A stretch of 64,000 bases of DNA from contig NZ_FMYQ01000005.1 of NCBI RefSeq assembly GCF_900096975.1, positions 124,001-188,000 on the forward strand. The letters run 5' to 3'. This DNA is from Paraburkholderia lycopersici. Its GTDB lineage: Bacteria; Pseudomonadota; Gammaproteobacteria; Burkholderiales; Burkholderiaceae. Of this stretch, positions 21,476 through 30,594 are shown one piece after another. The notes under the pieces were generated by a model. That model saw nothing but the letters and a program-made list of their open reading frames with translations. It was not told the DNA's origin and searched no databases. Within the stretch, counting starts at the first letter, position 1. Every line of letters starts with the position of its first letter. The translations under genes were made by a program, and so were the position numbers.

Positions 21476-23176
21476 ATGAAACGACCGCAGTCCCGCCGTT
21501 TTCCTGGCCTTGGCCCTGGCCTGTCCGACCCGTCCCGCCTCGCCCCGCTGCGCCGTCATGCCGGCGACCACGGCAACCACGCCCTCGACGAATTCCTCGC
21601 CGGCCGTCTCACACGCCGCGAGCTGCTGCGCTACGCGAGCGCGATAGGGCTCACGGCGCTGCCGGCCCTTGCGGGACTCGCCGTGCCGCGCAGCGCGCAC
21701 GCGCAGGCCGCGGCGAAACCCGGCAACCAGACGATCCGCGTCGCCCACCTGATGCCCGCGGGCGCCGTCGACCCGCTCACCGTGACCGACGCGGGCGCGC
21801 TGTGCCTTTTGAACCAGACCGGCGAATTCCTCGCCAACGACGACGCGCAAGGCCGTCTGCAACCGGCGCTCGCGCTCTCGTGGCAAGCGAACGCCAAAGC
21901 AGACGTCTGGACGTTCAAGCTGCGCCCCAACGTGAAATTCCACGACGGCCAGCCGTTCGGCGCGAGGGACGTGGTCGCGACCTTCGATCGCCTCGCCGAT
22001 CCCGCGAGCGGCTCGGCGGCGCTCTCGGTACTCAAGGGCGTGCTCTCGACAGGCGGCGCGAAGGCCATCGACGATCACACGGTCGAGTTCCATCTCGACG
22101 CGCCCAACGGCAACTTCGCCTACTACGTTTCTTCGGACAACTACAATGCCGTGATGCTGCCCGCCAACTATGCGGGCAATTACGAAAAGACCTTCATCGG
22201 CACGGGACCGTTCAAGCTCGACAAATACGAAGCGCGGCGCGGCGCGAGCTTCGTGCGCAATCCCGGCTACTGGGGCGACAAGGCGCTGCCCGAGCGCGTG
22301 CAGTTCGCGTTCTACGCCGACGAGCAGGCGCAGTTGCTCGCGCTGCAAGGCCATCAGGCCGACGTGATGGGCACCTTCACCGTGCAGGGCGGCATCGGCA
22401 TCCTCAACAATCCCGACTTCAAGGTGATCGGCGTGCGTTCGAGCGCGCACCGCCAGATCCACATGCGCAACGACTCGCCCACGTTCAGGGACAAGCGCGT
22501 GCGCCAGGCGCTCGCGCTGGCGCTCGATCGCGACGTGCTCGTGCGCGGGCTCTTCAAGGGCCGCGCCGTGGTCGGCAACGACAGCCCGTTCGCGCCGATC
22601 TTCCCCTCCACGGCGACCGGCGTGCCGCAACGCAAGGTCGATCTCGCGACCGCCCGCCAGTTGCTCGCGCAGGCCGGCGTGGCCAACGGCTTCGACGTGA
22701 CGCTCACCACCGAAAAGTACATGGAGATCCCCGACCTCGCGGTGGTCGTGCAGAACGCGGCGAAAGCGATCGGCGTTCGCGTGACGCTCAAGGTGGAGAG
22801 CCAGTCGCAGTATTACGGCGCGGGGACGTTCGGCAAATCGGACTGGCTCGACTCGCCGCTCGGCATTACCGACTACGGCCATCGCGGCGTGCCGAACGTG
22901 TTCCTCAATGCGCCGCTCACTTCGGGCGGCACGTGGAATGCTGCGCATTTTCGCAACGCGCAGTACGACAAGCTGGTCGCGCAATTCGCGGCGACGCTCG
23001 ACGTGGCCGCCCAGAAGCAGGTGGCGAAGCAGATCCAGACGCTCCTGCTCGACGAAACGCCCGTGATCATCCCGTACTTCTACGACCAGTTGATCGCGCA
23101 GCGCACCGCGCTCTCGGGCGTGCGCTTCACGGCGCTCGCCCAGCTCTATTTCGACCGCGCGACGCTCGCCGCCTGA
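21476..23176 (+). CDS. ABC transporter substrate-binding protein, peptide/family 5
   Basis: Periplasmic solute-binding protein of the SBP_bac_5 (DppA/OppA) family, about 566 residues. A twin-arginine signal is visible (LTRRELLRYAS, hydrophobic core, cut near AHAQA), preceded by an unusually long hydrophilic N-region. Family motifs include WTFKLRPNVKFHDG and GTGPFKLDKYE. The start is uncertain: ATG 21476 is used, with ATGs at 21374 and 21416 also in frame and no strong ribosome-binding site at any. First gene of a four-gene importer; the ligand (peptide, amine or other) cannot be read. Confidence 0.88.
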   Translation: MKRPQSRRFPGLGPGLSDPSRLAPLRRHAGDHGNHALDEFLAGRLTRRELLRYASAIGLTALPALAGLAVPRSAHAQAAAKPGNQTIRVAHLMPAGAVDPLTVTDAGALCLLNQTGEFLANDDAQGRLQPALALSWQANAKADVWTFKLRPNVKFHDGQPFGARDVVATFDRLADPASGSAALSVLKGVLSTGGAKAIDDHTVEFHLDAPNGNFAYYVSSDNYNAVMLPANYAGNYEKTFIGTGPFKLDKYEARRGASFVRNPGYWGDKALPERVQFAFYADEQAQLLALQGHQADVMGTFTVQGGIGILNNPDFKVIGVRSSAHRQIHMRNDSPTFRDKRVRQALALALDRDVLVRGLFKGRAVVGNDSPFAPIFPSTATGVPQRKVDLATARQLLAQAGVANGFDVTLTTEKYMEIPDLAVVVQNAAKAIGVRVTLKVESQSQYYGAGTFGKSDWLDSPLGITDYGHRGVPNVFLNAPLTSGGTWNAAHFRNAQYDKLVAQFAATLDVAAQKQVAKQIQTLLLDETPVIIPYFYDQLIAQRTALSGVRFTALAQLYFDRATLAA

Positions 23177-23216
23177 ACCCGGCGCGCGACGCAAGCGCAA
23201 CCGAAACGGAGGTTCG

Positions 23217-24254
23217 ATGGCTACTCCGCTCCCGCCAGCGCCTCATCCGGCCGGTCCCGCCGGCGCGGCGCGCCCGCGCACGTTCACGCCGGGCGCGGGC
23301 ATCGCGCGCTTTCTCGGCCGGCGCGCCGCATGGGCGATCTTCACGCTCTGGCTGCTCTCGGTGCTCGTGTTCGCGGGCGGCCAGTTGCTGCCCGGCGACA
23401 TCGGCCGCGCCGTGCTCGGCCCGCTCGCCGACGCGCGCGCCGTCGCCGCCCTCAATCACGAGCTGGGCGCGGACCGGCCGGCCGTCGACCAATACCTCTC
23501 GTGGATCGCGCACGCCTTGCGCGGCGACTTCGGCATGTCGTGGAGTTACAGGCAGCCCGTCGCACCCTTCGTGGGCGACGCGCTCGCGCAGTCGGCCACG
23601 CTCGGTCTGCTCGCGTTCGTGGTGGTGGTGCCGCTCGGTATCGCGGGCGGCGTGTGGGCGGCGCTGCACGAAGGCCGCCTGATCGATCGCGCGATCAGCA
23701 CGGGCGGGCTGTGCGCCAGCGCGGTGCCGGAGTTCGTTTCGTCGATCGTGCTGATCCTCATCTTCGGCGTGTGGCTGCGCTGGCTGCCGATCGAAGCCGC
23801 CGCGCCCGCCGGCGCGGGCGCGCTCGAACAATTGCGGCATCTCGCGTTGCCGGTGCTGCCGCTCGTGCTCGTGTTCTTCGGCTATCTCGCGCGCATCGCG
23901 CGGGCGGGCACGATCGCCGCGCTCGACGCCGACTACACGCGCACCGCGATCCTCAAAGGACTGCCAAGCCACGTCGTGATCGTGCGGCACGTGCTGCGCA
24001 ACGCGCTGCTGCCCAGCGTGACGGTGGCGGCCACCCAGCTCGGCTATCTGATCGGCGGGCTCGTCGTGGTGGAAACGCTGTTCCGTTATCCGGGCGTCGG
24101 CTCGCTCGTCTACAACGCGGCGAAAGCGAAGGATTTCCCGCTGCTCGAGGCGGGCGTGCTCGCGGTGGGCGCCGTCTACACGGTTGCAAATCTCGCCGCG
24201 GACGCGCTGCACGCGCTGCTCGACCCGCGCCTGCGCACCCCGGGAGGCGCATGA
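23217..24254 (+). CDS. ABC transporter permease (DppB type)
   Basis: Inner-membrane subunit of the peptide/nickel importer family, 345 residues. Six membrane segments, with the large periplasmic loop after the first helix and the coupling-helix region DADYTRTAILKGLP. A CGGAGG ribosome-binding site precedes the ATG. It follows the binding protein by 40 bases and overlaps the next permease by ATGA. Confidence 0.93.
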   Translation: MATPLPPAPHPAGPAGAARPRTFTPGAGIARFLGRRAAWAIFTLWLLSVLVFAGGQLLPGDIGRAVLGPLADARAVAALNHELGADRPAVDQYLSWIAHALRGDFGMSWSYRQPVAPFVGDALAQSATLGLLAFVVVVPLGIAGGVWAALHEGRLIDRAISTGGLCASAVPEFVSSIVLILIFGVWLRWLPIEAAAPAGAGALEQLRHLALPVLPLVLVFFGYLARIARAGTIAALDADYTRTAILKGLPSHVVIVRHVLRNALLPSVTVAATQLGYLIGGLVVVETLFRYPGVGSLVYNAAKAKDFPLLEAGVLAVGAVYTVANLAADALHALLDPRLRTPGGA

Positions 24255-25141
24255 ACGATACGGCATCCGAAGCAATTTCGCACGGCGAGCCGGAGACGGA
24301 GCCGCTCGCCGACACGCGCCTGCGCGACACGCTGCATCTGCTGCTGCGCTCGCCCTCGTTCGTCGCGGGCGTGTTGATCCTCGTCTGGTGGATCGTCTGC
24401 GCGCTCGCCGGGCCGTGGTTCGCGCCGTACGACGCCTATGCGTCCGACCCGCTCAGCTCGCTCACGCCGCCCGACCATACGCACTGGTGCGGCACCGACC
24501 AGCTTGGCCGCGATATCTGTTCGCGCGTGATCGTGGGCGCGCGCGACATCCTCACGATCGCGCCGCTCGCCACGCTCGTCGGCACGCTCGCGGGCGCGGC
24601 GCTCGGGCTCGTCACCGGCTATTTCGAAGGCGTGTTCGGCACGCTCGTCGCGCGCACGCTCGACGCCGTGCTCGCGCTGCCGCTCGTGATCGTCGCGCTG
24701 CTCGTGCTCGCGGCCGTGGGCGCCTCGAATCTCGCGGTAGTGCTCGTGATCGGCATTACGTTCGCGCCGCTCGTCGCGCGCACGGTGCGGGCCGCCGTGC
24801 TCGCGGAGCGCCATCTCGACTACGTGGCGGCGGCGCGGCTGCGCGGCGCGAACGCGCTGGCCGTGATGTTCACGGAGATCCTGCCGAACGTGTGGCCGCC
24901 CATCGTCGTCGAGGCGACGGTGCGCCTCGGCTATGCGATCTTCGCGGTGGCGACGCTGTCGTTCCTCGGCTTCGGCATTCAGCCGCCTTCCGCCGACTGG
25001 GGGCTCGCGCTCGCCGAGTCGTACACGCTGCTCGCGGGCGGCGCATGGTGGACCGTCGCGTTCGACGCGCTCGCCATCGCCTCGCTCGTGGTGGCCGTGA
25101 ACCTCATCGCCGACAGCCTGCGCGAGGTGCTCCAGTCGTGA
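24251..25141 (+). CDS. ABC transporter permease (DppC type)
   Basis: Second membrane subunit, 296 residues, with the typical N-terminal WCGTDQLGRDICSRVI motif and coupling-helix segment DYVAAARLRGAN. The ATG at 24251 overlaps the upstream stop (ATGA) and has GGGAGG before it. The stop overlaps the GTG of the ATPase gene, so all three cytoplasmic/membrane subunits are translationally coupled. Confidence 0.93.
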   Translation: MNDTASEAISHGEPETEPLADTRLRDTLHLLLRSPSFVAGVLILVWWIVCALAGPWFAPYDAYASDPLSSLTPPDHTHWCGTDQLGRDICSRVIVGARDILTIAPLATLVGTLAGAALGLVTGYFEGVFGTLVARTLDAVLALPLVIVALLVLAAVGASNLAVVLVIGITFAPLVARTVRAAVLAERHLDYVAAARLRGANALAVMFTEILPNVWPPIVVEATVRLGYAIFAVATLSFLGFGIQPPSADWGLALAESYTLLAGGAWWTVAFDALAIASLVVAVNLIADSLREVLQS

Positions 25142-27228
25142 ACCGCCCCGCTTCCTCCCGCCCCGCTCTCGCCACGTTCGGCGCCCCGCGCGAGGACGAC
25201 GCGCTCGCGCTCGTCGGCCTCACCGTCGCCTACCGCGTGCGCGGGCGCGAGCGCGACGTGCTCACCGACGTCTCGCTGCGCGTCCGGCGTGGCGAGGCGT
25301 ATGGGCTCGTGGGCGAGTCGGGCTGCGGCAAGTCGACGGTCGCGCTCGCCGCCCTGCGCTATCTCCCGCGCAACGGCCGCGTGAAGGCGGGCAAAATCGC
25401 CGTCGCCGGCGAGGACGTGCTCGCGCTCGACGCCGACGGCCTGCGCACGCTGCGCGCCAACGCGGTTTCGATGGTCTACCAGGACCCGGCGGGCGCGCTC
25501 AATCCCACGCTCACCGTTGCGCGCCAGTTGAGCGAAGCATTCGAAGCCGCGGGCGCCGACGCGAGCGTGGCGCGCTCGCGCTCGCACGCGATGCTCGAAC
25601 GCGTGCGCATCGCCGATCCGGGCCGCGTGCTCGCGAGCTATCCGCATCAGCTCTCGGGCGGCATGCAGCAGCGCGTGGTGATCGCGATGGCGCTCGCGTC
25701 GAACCCCGCGCTCCTGATCCTCGACGAACCGACCACGGGCCTCGACGCCACCGTCGAAGCCGAGGTCCTCGATCTCATCGCGAAGCTGCGCGCCGAACTC
25801 GGCATGGCCGTGCTGCTCATCAGCCACGATCTCGCCGTGATCGGGCGCATGTGCGAACGCGTGGGCGTGCTCTACGCGGGGCGGCTCGTGGAGGAAGGCG
25901 CCACGCGCGACGTGTTCGAGCGCGCGCGCCACCCATACACGGTCGGCCTGCTGCGCTGCCTGCCGACGCGCGGGCGCAACAAGCACGCGGGCGCGCTCGA
26001 CACGATACCCGGCGAGCTGCCGGCGCCCGGTGCGAGCGCGCCAGGCTGCATCTATGCGCCGCGTTGCCGCCTCGCCGATGCGCGTTGCCGCGAGCAGGCG
26101 CCGCCGCCGCATCGCATGGCCTCGGTGCACGGCGAGCAGATGTCGCGCTGCCACTATCACGAGCGCGCGATCGAATTGCCGTTTGCCGCTCCCCCCGAGG
26201 CGCCGCGGACATCGCAAGGCGCCGTCCTGAATGGCGAAAGCGAACCGCGCGTGGTGCTGCGCGCGCTCGATGTCTCGCGCACGTTCGGACACGGCGCGCA
26301 GGCGGTGCGCGCGCTAGACGGCGTGTCGATCGAACTGCACGCGGGCGAGACGCTCGGGCTCGTCGGCGAATCGGGCAGCGGCAAGACGACGCTCGCGCGG
26401 TTGCTGCTAGGCCTGCACGCGCCCGACGCGGGCGGCGCCGTCGAACTCGACGGCAAGCGCCTGCACGCGCGCGTGGCTCGCCGTCGTGCCGGCGAGCGGG
26501 CGGCGCTGCGCGTCGTGTTCCAGCATCCCGACGGCTCGCTCAATCGCGCGCTGCCCGTGAAGCGGCTGATCGCACGCGCGCTTGCGCGGCCTCACGACGG
26601 CGCCCCGCCGACGCACGACGCCTCCGACGAATCCCGTATCGCTGGGCTGCTCGAAGCCGTGCGCGTGCCCGCGCGCTATCTCGCGGCGCGCGCGCGTCAA
26701 CTCTCGGGCGGCCTCAAGCAACGCGTGGCGATCGCCCAGGCGTTCGCGGGCGAGCCGCGCATCGTGATCTGCGACGAGCCCACTTCCGCGCTGGACGTCT
26801 CCGTGCAGGCCGCCATCCTCAATCTGCTCGCGCGCCTGCAGCGCGAGCGCGACGTGAGCTATCTGTTCATCTCGCACGACCTCGACGTCGTGCGCTATCT
26901 CGCCGATCGCGTCGTCGTGCTCTACGCGGGCCGCGTCGTGGAAAGCGGTCCCGCCGCGGCCGTGTTCGACGGCCCGTGGCATCCGTATACGGAAACGCTG
27001 CTCGCCGCGCGCGCGCTTGGCGAATCGTCCGCAAACGGCACGCCGCTGGCGCCGCCGCGCGGCTGCATCTTCCGTGCGCACTGCCCGCGCAAGCTCGGCG
27101 CCATCTGCGACGAGGCGCCCCCTCCGCTCGCCGATGCGGGTGGCGGCCATCGCATTCTCTGCCACATTCCCATTGCTGAACTGCGCGCATTGCAAGACGC
27201 GGAAAAAGACATACGCGCGGCAACCTGA
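25138..27228 (+). CDS. Fused dipeptide-type ABC ATPases (DppD-DppF)
   Basis: A 696-residue protein holding two complete ATPase domains that are separate proteins (DppD and DppF) in many importers. Domain 1: Walker A GESGCGKST, signature LSGGMQQR, Walker B LLILDEPT. Domain 2: Walker A GESGSGKTT, signature LSGGLKQR, Walker B VICDEPT. Each is followed by the oligopeptide C-terminal extension with Cys residues (CIYAPRCRLADARC; CIFRAHCPRKLGAIC), which binds an iron-sulfur cluster in some relatives. The start is a GTG at 25138 overlapping the permease stop. Last gene of the importer operon. Confidence 0.93.
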   Translation: MNRPASSRPALATFGAPREDDALALVGLTVAYRVRGRERDVLTDVSLRVRRGEAYGLVGESGCGKSTVALAALRYLPRNGRVKAGKIAVAGEDVLALDADGLRTLRANAVSMVYQDPAGALNPTLTVARQLSEAFEAAGADASVARSRSHAMLERVRIADPGRVLASYPHQLSGGMQQRVVIAMALASNPALLILDEPTTGLDATVEAEVLDLIAKLRAELGMAVLLISHDLAVIGRMCERVGVLYAGRLVEEGATRDVFERARHPYTVGLLRCLPTRGRNKHAGALDTIPGELPAPGASAPGCIYAPRCRLADARCREQAPPPHRMASVHGEQMSRCHYHERAIELPFAAPPEAPRTSQGAVLNGESEPRVVLRALDVSRTFGHGAQAVRALDGVSIELHAGETLGLVGESGSGKTTLARLLLGLHAPDAGGAVELDGKRLHARVARRRAGERAALRVVFQHPDGSLNRALPVKRLIARALARPHDGAPPTHDASDESRIAGLLEAVRVPARYLAARARQLSGGLKQRVAIAQAFAGEPRIVICDEPTSALDVSVQAAILNLLARLQRERDVSYLFISHDLDVVRYLADRVVVLYAGRVVESGPAAAVFDGPWHPYTETLLAARALGESSANGTPLAPPRGCIFRAHCPRKLGAICDEAPPPLADAGGGHRILCHIPIAELRALQDAEKDIRAAT

Positions 27229-27718
27229 GTGTGCGTTGCCGCGCATATCGCCGCGAATTCGTTGCGCTGTCCGCTTTTGCAACGCGAAGTCACGCGGTAA
27301 CACGGGCGCGTTTCATCGCCGCAACGTTTTCAGCGGATTTTCCGTCGCGTGGACGGTACATCAAATGTCAAGCCCATCCCACAGGCCACTCCCGGGCCAA
27401 TGGCACAGAACTGGCTAGATCCGCAGCGGCATCCAGCCGCCGCAATCCAGCGCGACACCGCGGGTCGTCGCGCCGGACGCACGGATGACCGGGCGCTCGA
27501 CACGCTTGTGATCTGCCGCCCCACACGACGCGGGCACCGACAATCCTCAAGCAGTCCTGCGTAAGACGGTCATCCGACGCGTGGTCGTCTGGGTGCCCTG
27601 TGTATCGACTGCGGGCGTCGTCCGACGGGGACCGGCGCACGCATACGGGGTGTGCAGCCCGGCACGGGGAGGCGAAAAGCGACGCCGCAAGACGCCGCTG
27701 CCTCGCGGGGAGAACACG
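27229..27718 (+). other. Intergenic region with long leader of the Gly-rich gene
   Basis: This 490-base gap holds a sigma-54-like element at 27401-27416 and then about 290 bases of leader with no recognised gene. Confidence 0.55.
27401..27416 (+). promoter_or_regulatory. Candidate sigma-54 (-24/-12) promoter
   Basis: TGGCACAGAACTGGCT matches the consensus TGGCACG-N4-TTGCW at the invariant GG and GC and at all but two other positions, with the required spacing. Predicted transcription start near 27428, some 290 bases upstream of the glycine-rich protein gene. No enhancer-binding protein is encoded nearby. Confidence 0.5.
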
Positions 27719-28570
27719 ATGAAAAATGCGAAGATTCATCAGCACTGCTACGGGGTAATTCGGCGAACGGCAATATGTGCGATGGGAGCGGGGCTGCTGC
27801 TCCCGGCGCTCGCCGCGCATGCCGCCGACAGCGACGACGCCATCAATCCGGTGATCCTTCTCGCCGACGCGCCATTGCCAGCCAGCGGGCCTGAAGGTTT
27901 CGGCGCCGCCGGCGCACTGGTTGCCCCATCGCCTGGTCCAGGGTCACCCGCAAGAGGAGCGGCCTCGCAGGATGATTCGGAATCCGATTCATTCAACCTC
28001 GCGGCCGACGTTTCCGCCGTGTTCGCGCCGGGCGATTGTGTCAGCCGCCCCGGTGGCACGTGTGTTCGGGGCAACGGCGGCAGCCACGGCGGTTCCGGCG
28101 CATCGGGTTCGAACGGCGGCGGCGCGGGTGCCGCTCCGGCAAGCGGGGCGGGTCCCGCTCGCAGCGGCAGCTCCAGTGTGGGCGGCACTGGCCCGAGCGG
28201 ATCGGGTGGGGGGTCCAGCAGTTCCGGCGGCGGAAAGAGTGGGGGTGGCAGCGGTGGCGGTAACAGCGGCAACAGCGGTGGTGGTGGCGGTGGTAACAGC
28301 GGTGGCGGTAACAACGGCAGTGGTAACAACGGCAGTGGTAACAACGGCGGTGGTAACAACGGCGGCGGTAACTCAGGCGGCTGTGGATGCGGCGGCCACG
28401 GCGCATCGGCAAGCGGACCTTCGGGAGGACCCGCAGGCGGTTTCGGCGGAGGTTTCGGCGGAGGTTTCGGCGGAGGTTTCGGAGGCGGATTCGGCAAGGG
28501 TGGACCGTCGGGCGGCCCGGGCGGCGGGTACGGCGGCGGCCACGGTGGCGGCCATGGCAGCGGTCATTGA
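27719..28570 (+). CDS. Glycine-rich repeat exported protein
   Basis: A 283-residue protein with a signal peptide (hydrophobic core ending in ALAAHAADS) and a mature part of about 150 residues of low-complexity glycine. It contains GNNGS/GNNGG pentads and GGFG tetrads, with one CGCGGHG cluster and a His/Gly tail. A GGGGAGA ribosome-binding site lies just upstream. The repeats are encoded by near-identical 15- and 12-base units. It could be a surface or matrix protein, but no family is recognised. Slippage in the repeats may vary its length between strains. Confidence 0.75.
   Translation: MKNAKIHQHCYGVIRRTAICAMGAGLLLPALAAHAADSDDAINPVILLADAPLPASGPEGFGAAGALVAPSPGPGSPARGAASQDDSESDSFNLAADVSAVFAPGDCVSRPGGTCVRGNGGSHGGSGASGSNGGGAGAAPASGAGPARSGSSSVGGTGPSGSGGGSSSSGGGKSGGGSGGGNSGNSGGGGGGNSGGGNNGSGNNGSGNNGGGNNGGGNSGGCGCGGHGASASGPSGGPAGGFGGGFGGGFGGGFGGGFGKGGPSGGPGGGYGGGHGGGHGSGH
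28307..28366 (+). repeat. Four 15-base tandem repeats in the Gly-rich gene
   Basis: Four head-to-tail units of GGTAACAACGGC(A/G)GY at 28307, 28322, 28337 and 28352, encoding GNNGS/GNNGG. The first two units are identical. Confidence 0.9.
28433..28480 (+). repeat. 12-base tandem repeats in the Gly-rich gene
   Basis: GGCGGAGGTTTC is repeated exactly at 28445, 28457 and 28469, preceded by a one-mismatch-type copy at 28433 and followed by a degenerate one, encoding GGGF. Multiples of three keep the frame open if copies are gained or lost. Confidence 0.9.
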
Positions 28571-28810
28571 ACCTGCACGGCGGTGCAGGCCGGCCGCAGC
28601 AGCCACTCCGATCTGGCGCGACGGCCAATCGCGCCAGTCCTGGCATCGGCGGCGGCGTCCCGGTCCCCCGGCCGGGCTCCGCCGCCGGGGGCCGGTCGCC
28701 GGATACGCCGCGCGCATCGTCTCAAACCTGGGCGGCCACCGAGGCTGCCTGCTCGCGATACGCCGGCGCACGCCATGACCGCTCGGGCGAGCACGCGGCC
28801 AACGCAGGCG

Positions 28811-29656
28811 CTACAGCATCTCCAGCGGACGTTTGGCGCGCGGCGGCTTGAACCATGCGTCGAGCGACGCGCATTCGTCTGCGCCGAGCACGAGATCGAG
28901 CGCCGCGCGGTTGTCGCGCACGTGCTCCACGCGAGCCGCCTTCGGAATCGCGCAGACTCCGCTTCGACCCAGCACCCAAGCCATCGCCACGCGATAGACC
29001 GATACGCCGTGCGCGTGGGCGATATCGTCGAGCGGCGAGCGCTTCGGCAGGCGCGCGTGATCGACGGGGCTATACGCCATCGCGGGCATGCGATGCGCGG
29101 CGCTCCACGGCAGCAGATCGAATTCGGGTCCGCGCCGCGCGACGTTGTAGAGAATCTGGTTGGTCGCGCACGCGTCGCCGCCCGGCGTCGCGAAGAGTTC
29201 TTCCATGTCGTCGGTGTCGAAGTTGCTCACGCCCCAGTGGCGGATCTTGCCCGCGCGCACGAGCGCCCCGAAACCCTCGACGGTCTCCGCGAGCGGCACG
29301 CCGCCACGCCAATGCAGCAGATAAAGATCGAGCCGGTCGGTGCCGAGGCGCTTCAGGCTCGCCTCGCACGCGCGCACGACGCCGCTGCTGCCCGCATTGT
29401 GCGGATACACCTTGCTCACGAGAAACACCTCGTCGCGCAGCCCCTGCAAGGCCTCGCCGACGAGCCGCTCGGTCGCGCCGTCGCCGTACATCTCGGCGGT
29501 GTCGACGAGCGTCATGCCAAGCGCGACGCCTTCGCGCAACGCCGCGATTTCCGCCGCGCGGTGCGCGCCGCGCTCGCCCATCTCCCACGTGCCCTGCCCG
29601 AGCTTCGGAATGCGCTCGCCGTCCGGCAATGCGACGGTGGCGATATCGGTCGTCAT
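28811..29656 (-). CDS. Aldo/keto reductase
   Basis: NADPH-dependent cytosolic reductase of the AKR5-like bacterial group, 281 residues. The catalytic tetrad is complete: Asp and Tyr in VDTAEMYGDG, Lys in LVSKVYPHN and His in LYLLHWRG. The N-terminal IPKLGQGTWEMG is typical. The start at 29656 has AAGGGGAGA upstream. It is divergent from a GntR regulator across 161 bases, so that regulator may control it. The substrate is unknown. Confidence 0.92.
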   Translation of the reverse strand: MTTDIATVALPDGERIPKLGQGTWEMGERGAHRAAEIAALREGVALGMTLVDTAEMYGDGATERLVGEALQGLRDEVFLVSKVYPHNAGSSGVVRACEASLKRLGTDRLDLYLLHWRGGVPLAETVEGFGALVRAGKIRHWGVSNFDTDDMEELFATPGGDACATNQILYNVARRGPEFDLLPWSAAHRMPAMAYSPVDHARLPKRSPLDDIAHAHGVSVYRVAMAWVLGRSGVCAIPKAARVEHVRDNRAALDLVLGADECASLDAWFKPPRAKRPLEML

Positions 29657-29817
29657 GATCTCCCCTTGCGTCCGCTGCGGCGGCGCGGCTGGCCAATCGA
29701 AGGACCAGTGTATCGCCTCGCGCGCAGTGCGGTCATACGCACCCACGCAAGCTGTTCATTACCGTGTTCGCACGCCGATGACATAAAATTGCCGTTCGCC
29801 TTCCCTGCCCGCCTCCC

Positions 29818-30564
29818 ATGAACGCACCCACGGAAGACCGCTGGCGCGACCTGCGCCCGGATCCGGAAAACGACACCCCGCTCTATTTGCAGCTCGCGCG
29901 CAAGCTGAGCATCGCGATTCACGACAACCGGTGGAATGCCGGCGAAGCCCTGCCTTCGGAACGCGTGCTCGCCGAATCGCTCGGCGTTTCGCGCATCACG
30001 GCGCGCAAGGCGATCGCGCTGCTCGTCGAGCAAGGCCTGATTCGCCGCACCCAGGGCGCGGGCAGCTTCATCACGCCGCGCATCGAAGACCCGCTCTCGC
30101 GCCTCACGAGCTTCAGCGAAATGCTGCGCCAGCGCGGCTTCACGCCCGGTTCGCGCTGGCTTTCGCGCGAAATCCAGCCGGCGAGCCGCGACGAGGTGAT
30201 CCAGCTCGGCCTCTCGCCCGCGGCGGCCGTCACGCGCCTGAAGCGCCTGCGCCTCGCCGACGGCATCGTCATGGCCGTCGAGAACTCCACCTTCCCGGCC
30301 GCGTTGATTCCAGACCCGAGCGCGATCGGCGACTCGCTCTACAGCTTTCTCGAGCAGCGCGGCCTTTCGATCGTGCGCGCGCTGCAGCACTTTCGCGCCG
30401 TGAACGCGAGCGAGGAAATCGCGCGGCAGATGAGCATCGCGCCCAACGAGGCGCTGCTGCTCATCACGCGCGTGGGCTACACGGCCGACCAGCGCGCCAT
30501 CGAACTCACCGATACATATTGCCGCAACGACTACTACGACTTCGTCGCGGAACTGCGCAAGTAA
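29818..30564 (+). CDS. GntR/HutC-family transcriptional regulator
   Basis: A 248-residue DNA-binding protein with an N-terminal winged helix-turn-helix (LPSERVLAESLGVSRITARK, residues about 45-65) and a C-terminal UTRA ligand-binding domain ending in the family-typical ELTDTYCRNDYYDFV. It resembles NagR/DasR-type sugar-phosphate sensors, but no amino-sugar genes lie in the window. It is divergent from the aldo/keto reductase and convergent with the CoA transferase gene. Its ligand and targets cannot be assigned. Confidence 0.9.
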   Translation: MNAPTEDRWRDLRPDPENDTPLYLQLARKLSIAIHDNRWNAGEALPSERVLAESLGVSRITARKAIALLVEQGLIRRTQGAGSFITPRIEDPLSRLTSFSEMLRQRGFTPGSRWLSREIQPASRDEVIQLGLSPAAAVTRLKRLRLADGIVMAVENSTFPAALIPDPSAIGDSLYSFLEQRGLSIVRALQHFRAVNASEEIARQMSIAPNEALLLITRVGYTADQRAIELTDTYCRNDYYDFVAELRK

Positions 30565-30594
30565 GGCGGCGCGCTTTGCTTGCGCGCGATGGCC

